Below are positions 61,002-64,000 of a stretch of DNA of 64,000 nt, one piece after another. The stretch lies in contig JACPFA010000042.1 in the NCBI GenBank assembly GCA_016183235.1, positions 102,735 to 166,734 on the forward strand, read 5' to 3'. Each line of letters starts with the position of its first letter. Position 1 is the first letter of the stretch. This DNA is from Deltaproteobacteria bacterium (GTDB lineage: Bacteria > UBA10199 > DSSB01 > JACPFA01). The translations under genes were made by a program, and so were the position numbers. Under the pieces are notes generated by a model. That model saw only the letters and a list, made by a program, of their open reading frames with translations, searched no databases and was not told where the DNA came from.

Positions 61002-61036
61002 GAGATTGCCACGCCCCTTTGGGGCTCGCAATGACA
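61002..61036. repeat. Short CATTGCGAG-type repeat
   Basis: GAGATTGCCACGCCCCTTTG then GGGCTCGCAATGACAG, between the dehydrogenase and the kinase. The kinase ribosome-binding site AAGGAG follows 11 bp later. Confidence 0.7.
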
Positions 61037-61057
61037 GATCAATAAAAAGGAGCCCTT

Positions 61058-61981
61058 ATGTCATTATTAGTCGTTGGTTCGGTTGCCCTTGATTCGGTTG
61101 AAACTCCCTTTGGCAAACACGAACGCATTTTAGGTGGCAGCGCTACGCACTTTAGTGTTGCGGCCAGTTATTTTACCTCGGTTAATTTGGTAGCGGTGGT
61201 AGGAAATGATTTTCCCAACAGCCATTTAGAACTTTTTAAAAAACGTCAAATTGGCTTAGAGGGGCTGGAAAAACAAACCGGCCCCACCTTTCATTGGAAA
61301 GGCAAATACGAATACGATTTAAACCAAGCAATCACTTTACAAACTCAACTGGGAGTTTTTGAGAGCTTTGACCCTAAAATTCCGAGTAGTCTCAAACAAC
61401 CTGAATATTTATTTTTAGCCAACATCGATCCTCGCCTCCAATATAAAGTGCTACAACAAATGAGCACACGCCCAAAACTGGTGGCCTTAGACACCATGAA
61501 TTTTTGGATTCAAAATAGCCTAGAAGATCTTAAAAAAATTATGGCCAAAATTGATTTGCTCATCATCAATGAAGGCGAGGCTCGCCAAATCACGGGCGAA
61601 TCTAATCTTATGAAGGCATGGAGAAAGATTGCAACATTGGGGCCCAAAACGCTTATTGTTAAACGCGGAGAATATGGCGCCATTATGTTTCAAGATGGCC
61701 ACGTTTTTTCTGCCCCGGCTTTACCCTTAGAAGAAATCAAAGACCCAACCGGTGCTGGCGATAGCTTTGCCGGGGGAGTCATGGGTTATCTAGCCCGTCT
61801 TCAAGCCACAGATTGGAACACCTTAAAACAAGCCATCATCTTTGGCTCTGCCATGGCTAGTTTTAATGTTGAAGATTTTTCGTGCCAGCGCATTGTCAGT
61901 TTAAGTTTAGAAGAAATTAACCAGCGGGCTCAAGGCTTTTATCACCTAGCTTCGTTTGAAAGCGACTTGCTTGACAAATAA
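61058..61981 (+). CDS. PfkB-family carbohydrate kinase
   Basis: A ribokinase-fold kinase of 307 residues. The start VGSVALDSVETPFG and GGSATHFSVAASYF form the lid region, INEGEARQITGE is the middle motif, and KDPTGAGDSFAGGVMGYLAR carries the catalytic Asp and anion hole. The substrate is not certain. Adenosine/sugar kinases of this look are common in deltaproteobacteria. AAGGAG precedes the ATG. Its last 65 nt overlap the 3' end of the convergent VOC gene. Confidence 0.9.
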   Translation: MSLLVVGSVALDSVETPFGKHERILGGSATHFSVAASYFTSVNLVAVVGNDFPNSHLELFKKRQIGLEGLEKQTGPTFHWKGKYEYDLNQAITLQTQLGVFESFDPKIPSSLKQPEYLFLANIDPRLQYKVLQQMSTRPKLVALDTMNFWIQNSLEDLKKIMAKIDLLIINEGEARQITGESNLMKAWRKIATLGPKTLIVKRGEYGAIMFQDGHVFSAPALPLEEIKDPTGAGDSFAGGVMGYLARLQATDWNTLKQAIIFGSAMASFNVEDFSCQRIVSLSLEEINQRAQGFYHLASFESDLLDK

Positions 61982-62339
61982 TTTGCACCACCACTCCATC
62001 GGGGTCTTTCAAATAAAATGACCTGGCACCATCGCGATGATCTTTGGGTGTTTTGACGATAGGCAACGATAAACTCAAGGCCTTTTGGTAAAACTCATCG
62101 ACTTCTTGCTTGGTAGAAACCACAAACCCAAAATGATCAAGGCTTTCTAACGGATCTGGCACCTTGGTTTGGGCAACTTGATGCAAGGCCAAATTATCTT
62201 GGCCTGCTGTTGTAAGATAAACATTTTCAGGGTTGGGTTCCCAATCAACCTGCATGCCTAAAAAATTTTCATAAAATTCTCGAGACCGTTGCAAATCTTT
62301 TACCCGCAACGCAAGATGCCGAATACCTAATTTACTCAT
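61917..62339 (-). CDS. VOC (glyoxalase/dioxygenase) superfamily protein
   Basis: A 140-residue protein with the two beta-alpha-beta-beta-beta modules of the VOC fold: IRHLALRVKDLQRSREFYEN, FLGMQVDW and then LDHFGFVVSTKQEVDEFYQK, RSFYLKDPDGVVVQII. Metal-ligand positions His (HLALRV), His (LDHFGF) and a late acidic site are plausible. The reaction is unknown. It overlaps the kinase gene tail to tail. The last residues (FQTKLGDKSLEPAG) lie in the overlap. Confidence 0.8.
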   Translation of the reverse strand: MSKLGIRHLALRVKDLQRSREFYENFLGMQVDWEPNPENVYLTTAGQDNLALHQVAQTKVPDPLESLDHFGFVVSTKQEVDEFYQKALSLSLPIVKTPKDHRDGARSFYLKDPDGVVVQIICQASRFQTKLGDKSLEPAG

Positions 62340-62380
62340 ACAACAACTCCATGCTACGTATTTTTTAACTACATAAGTTG

Positions 62381-62584
62381 GTTAGCTTTGAGGAAGGCCC
62401 TGCCTAGCCTTGGGGGAGCCATCGCGGAAGCGGCGGGGCCCCCATGCGGGCTAGCCGGCGAGGATGCGCCGAGGCCCGCTTCTGAGCGGGAACGCGGAAG
62501 GATTCCGTGCCGGCTAGCCCCATGAGGGTCACCGCTGCAGCGCCGGCTCCCCCAAGGCTAGGCAGGGCCTTCCTCAAAGCTAAC
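62381..62584. repeat. Long hairpin element, family A, between divergent genes
   Basis: Perfect 40-bp arms 62381-62420 and 62545-62584 (GTTAGCTTTGAGGAAGGCCC...). The core matches the 11.9-kb copy: ATCGCGGAAGCGGCGGGGCC, GCGGGCTAGCCGGC, AACGCGGAAGGATTCCGTG, GCCGGCTAGCCCCATGAGGG. It separates the VOC gene and the rsmJ-like gene, which point away from each other, so it cannot terminate either. Confidence 0.9.
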
Positions 62585-62622
62585 TATATACATTGATTGA
62601 TATGCAAATGAAAAACCTAAAA

Positions 62623-62672
62623 TGGAAGATTCTTCATCATCATGGGTCCCTGCCTTCGCAGGGATGACATTG
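62623..62672. repeat. Short TGGAAGATTCTTCA...ATCATGGGTCCC repeat
   Basis: Near-identical to 54265-54313 and ending about eight bases before the rsmJ-like start codon, so that gene has no room for a ribosome-binding site. Confidence 0.75.
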
Positions 62673-62679
62673 TTCACAT

Positions 62680-63363
62680 ATGGCTGCTGATCTTAAAAAT
62701 TTTTATCTTGAGAAGCGAGCAGAAGGTTGGCGTTTAGTGGACTCTCGTTGCGCTAAACCTCGATATTTGGAAATTAATTTGCAAAAAGGTAGCCTGGGGT
62801 ATCGACAAAAACGCTTGACTCAATCGAAAGATCCTTTAAAAAAAATTTTAGGGATTAAGTTCCCCCCTCCTCCTAACACTTATCTCATCGATGCCACCGC
62901 GGGCCTAGGCAAAGATGCTTGGTTATTTGCCCAACTGGGGTTACAAGTGTCAGCGATTGAACGCAATGAGCTTCTGTATTCACTCTTGGCTCATGCCCTT
63001 AGCCAAAACACTAGCCAAGATTTTTTGAAACTTTATTTTGGTGACAGCCGGCACCTCATCCCTCAGCTCGCTAAAACTCATCACCCAGCCTTTATTTACC
63101 TCGACCCCATGTTCCCACCCCGCCTCAAATCGGCCCTCGTAAAAAAGAACATGCAAATGCTAGAAGCCCTGGTGGGAGAAGACCCAGACGCTGAAGAATT
63201 GTTAGAGGTTAGTTTAAAACACGCCACCCAACGCGTGATCGTCAAACGCCCTATTTATGCCCCTCCCCTACTGAAAGCCCCTCATTTTTCCAACCCCGGC
63301 AAAACCACCCGCTTTGATATTTACCCAACTCACACCCCTCATTTCACACAGATTGAGGTGTAA
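62680..63363 (+). CDS. rsmJ: RsmJ-like 16S rRNA guanine-N2 methyltransferase
   Basis: A class I SAM methyltransferase of 227 residues. LIDATAGLGKDAWLFAQLGL is the SAM-binding motif I, followed by VSAIERNELLYSLLAHAL, FGDSRHLIP and the catalytic YLDPMFPPRLKSALVKKNMQ, the signature of RsmJ (YhiQ), which methylates G1516 of 16S rRNA. The end, VIVKRPIYAPPL, also matches. ATG 62680 lacks a ribosome-binding site because a repeat abuts it. A leaderless or internal start is possible. Confidence 0.88.
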   Translation: MAADLKNFYLEKRAEGWRLVDSRCAKPRYLEINLQKGSLGYRQKRLTQSKDPLKKILGIKFPPPPNTYLIDATAGLGKDAWLFAQLGLQVSAIERNELLYSLLAHALSQNTSQDFLKLYFGDSRHLIPQLAKTHHPAFIYLDPMFPPRLKSALVKKNMQMLEALVGEDPDAEELLEVSLKHATQRVIVKRPIYAPPLLKAPHFSNPGKTTRFDIYPTHTPHFTQIEV

Positions 63364-63476
63364 AGTCCACAGATAGCGCTTCTTTTGTCTAAAGAGTGGT
63401 CAAAATATACCAATCTAATCGAATGCTTACAAATTAGGTAAATCTGGCACACATTTTGCTCTGTCTTGTTAATGAT

Positions 63477-63526
63477 GTCATTGCCACGTCATCACGGGCC
63501 TTACAGCCCGGGGGATCCATTGGGGT
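63477..63526. repeat. Short GTCATTGCC...CCCGGGGGATCC repeat
   Basis: GTCATTGCCACGTCATCACG, then GGCCTTACAGCCCGGGGGAT and CCATTGGGG, a variant of the small repeats near 35.35 kb. It runs straight into the reading frame of the partial gene that follows. Confidence 0.6.
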
Positions 63527-63562
63527 AATTTTTACTACGACCAAGGGGGCTTTGCAGAGCTT

Positions 63563-64000
63563 ATGGGGGAACATGGCGCTTCTGGTATTAATGGTAAGTC
63601 ACCAGACTATTCAATTCATTTAGATTATTGTCCGATCGAAGAAAATTTTACACGAGGGGCCCAAACTGAGCCTTGCCCAGTGGAGCCAGTGGGGAATCCA
63701 TTTCCACCTCCTGATGCAACTTATTTAAATAAATCCGCCCAGTGGTTTGCAGCGTGTCATCCTCATTATCAACTGGAATTAAAATCAAATTATGATGGTG
63801 CCAGGTCAGATGCCGAGCGTGCCGAGGTTGCTTCTAAAAATGCTCAAGTGGCATTGGCTATGAATGATCAGGCTAGCTTTGAATGTTGGAAGGGCCTTGC
63901 ATTAGCCGATGCGGCCAAACTACCCCATGGTGAGCTGTTGGCCGTGCCTTTGCTGCAGGCCGATCTTTTAACTTTTGAGGGCAAATATCTTGAGGCAAGC
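63563..64000 (+). CDS. Partial gene of unknown function, cut by the window end
   Basis: An open frame runs from the stop at 63473 through the window end. The first ATG is at 63563, but protein-like sequence already begins around 63527 (GNFYYDQGGFAEL), directly after a repeat, so the true start may be lost or non-ATG. The visible 146 residues include DYCPIEENFTRGAQTEPCPV, AAEV-type helical stretches (RSDAERAEVASKNAQVALAM) and four Cys. I do not recognise it. The product may be exported, but no signal peptide can be seen. Confidence 0.5.
   Translation, partial: MGEHGASGINGKSPDYSIHLDYCPIEENFTRGAQTEPCPVEPVGNPFPPPDATYLNKSAQWFAACHPHYQLELKSNYDGARSDAERAEVASKNAQVALAMNDQASFECWKGLALADAAKLPHGELLAVPLLQADLLTFEGKYLEAS

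Noticed and set aside
1..64000. CRISPR array
   Set aside because: No set of regularly spaced direct repeats with unique spacers was seen. The repeats present are dispersed palindromes.
1..64000. tRNA or rRNA genes
   Set aside because: No cloverleaf with a T-loop GTTCRA motif and matching acceptor stem, and no rRNA-like stretch, was found by eye in the intergenic regions. A tRNAscan-SE run would settle it.

Overview
This window is chromosomal DNA of a free-living Gram-negative bacterium. Several things suggest an uncultured deltaproteobacterial lineage, but this rests on gene content and repeat types, not on a tree. They are a CarD-type regulator, the order ilvN-psd-pssA-leuA, a fused MoaC-MoaB protein, and palindromic repeats of the kinds seen in deltaproteobacterial genomes. 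Coding density is high, no rRNA or tRNA gene was found, and no transposase or integrase gene is present.

Layout. 1-7.1 kb: glmS, a membrane sulfatase-like protein, a toxin-antitoxin cluster (HigB remnant/HigA, then a TumE-like pair) and glmU. 7.1-13.9 kb: an accessory patch with gene scraps, a glycine-rich exported protein of unknown function and a TatT-like lipoprotein, followed by ssb, trxB and comM. 14.3-30.9 kb: one minus-strand block for nitrate respiration, read as diheme cytochrome c - narG - narH - narJ - narI - hemerythrin - narK1 - narK2 - moeA - moaD - moaE - mobA - moaA - moaCB - TauE/SafE permease. It supplies the membrane nitrate reductase, its chaperone, nitrate/nitrite transport and the molybdenum cofactor the enzyme needs. 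FNR-type boxes lie upstream of the first gene. 31-35 kb: a ChaN-like protein and two glycosyltransferases. 35.4-39.6 kb: leuA, pssA, psd, ilvN and a DUF465 protein. 39.7-47.6 kb: tsaB, then the conserved housekeeping run rpsB-tsf-pyrH-frr-uppS-cdsA-dxr-rseP. 47.9-64 kb: TPR and PEGA proteins, aroE, uvrB, a lone CopG-like antitoxin, gltX-cysS, ispD-ispF, carD, a nucleotide-sugar dehydrogenase, a PfkB kinase, a VOC protein, an RsmJ-like methyltransferase and a gene cut by the window edge.

The most unusual signal is not a gene. About a dozen intergenic regions hold long hairpin elements of roughly 130-270 bp. Most have near-perfect outer arms of 23-47 bp whose sequence differs at each locus, around inner cores that fall into a few shared families. 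Arms sometimes run over the stop codons of flanking genes. One core copy keeps its pairing despite changed sequence on both sides. The elements lie between convergent, tandem and divergent genes alike, so simple termination does not explain them. A separate REPIN-like palindrome has entered moeA in frame and cut off the start of a higB toxin gene.
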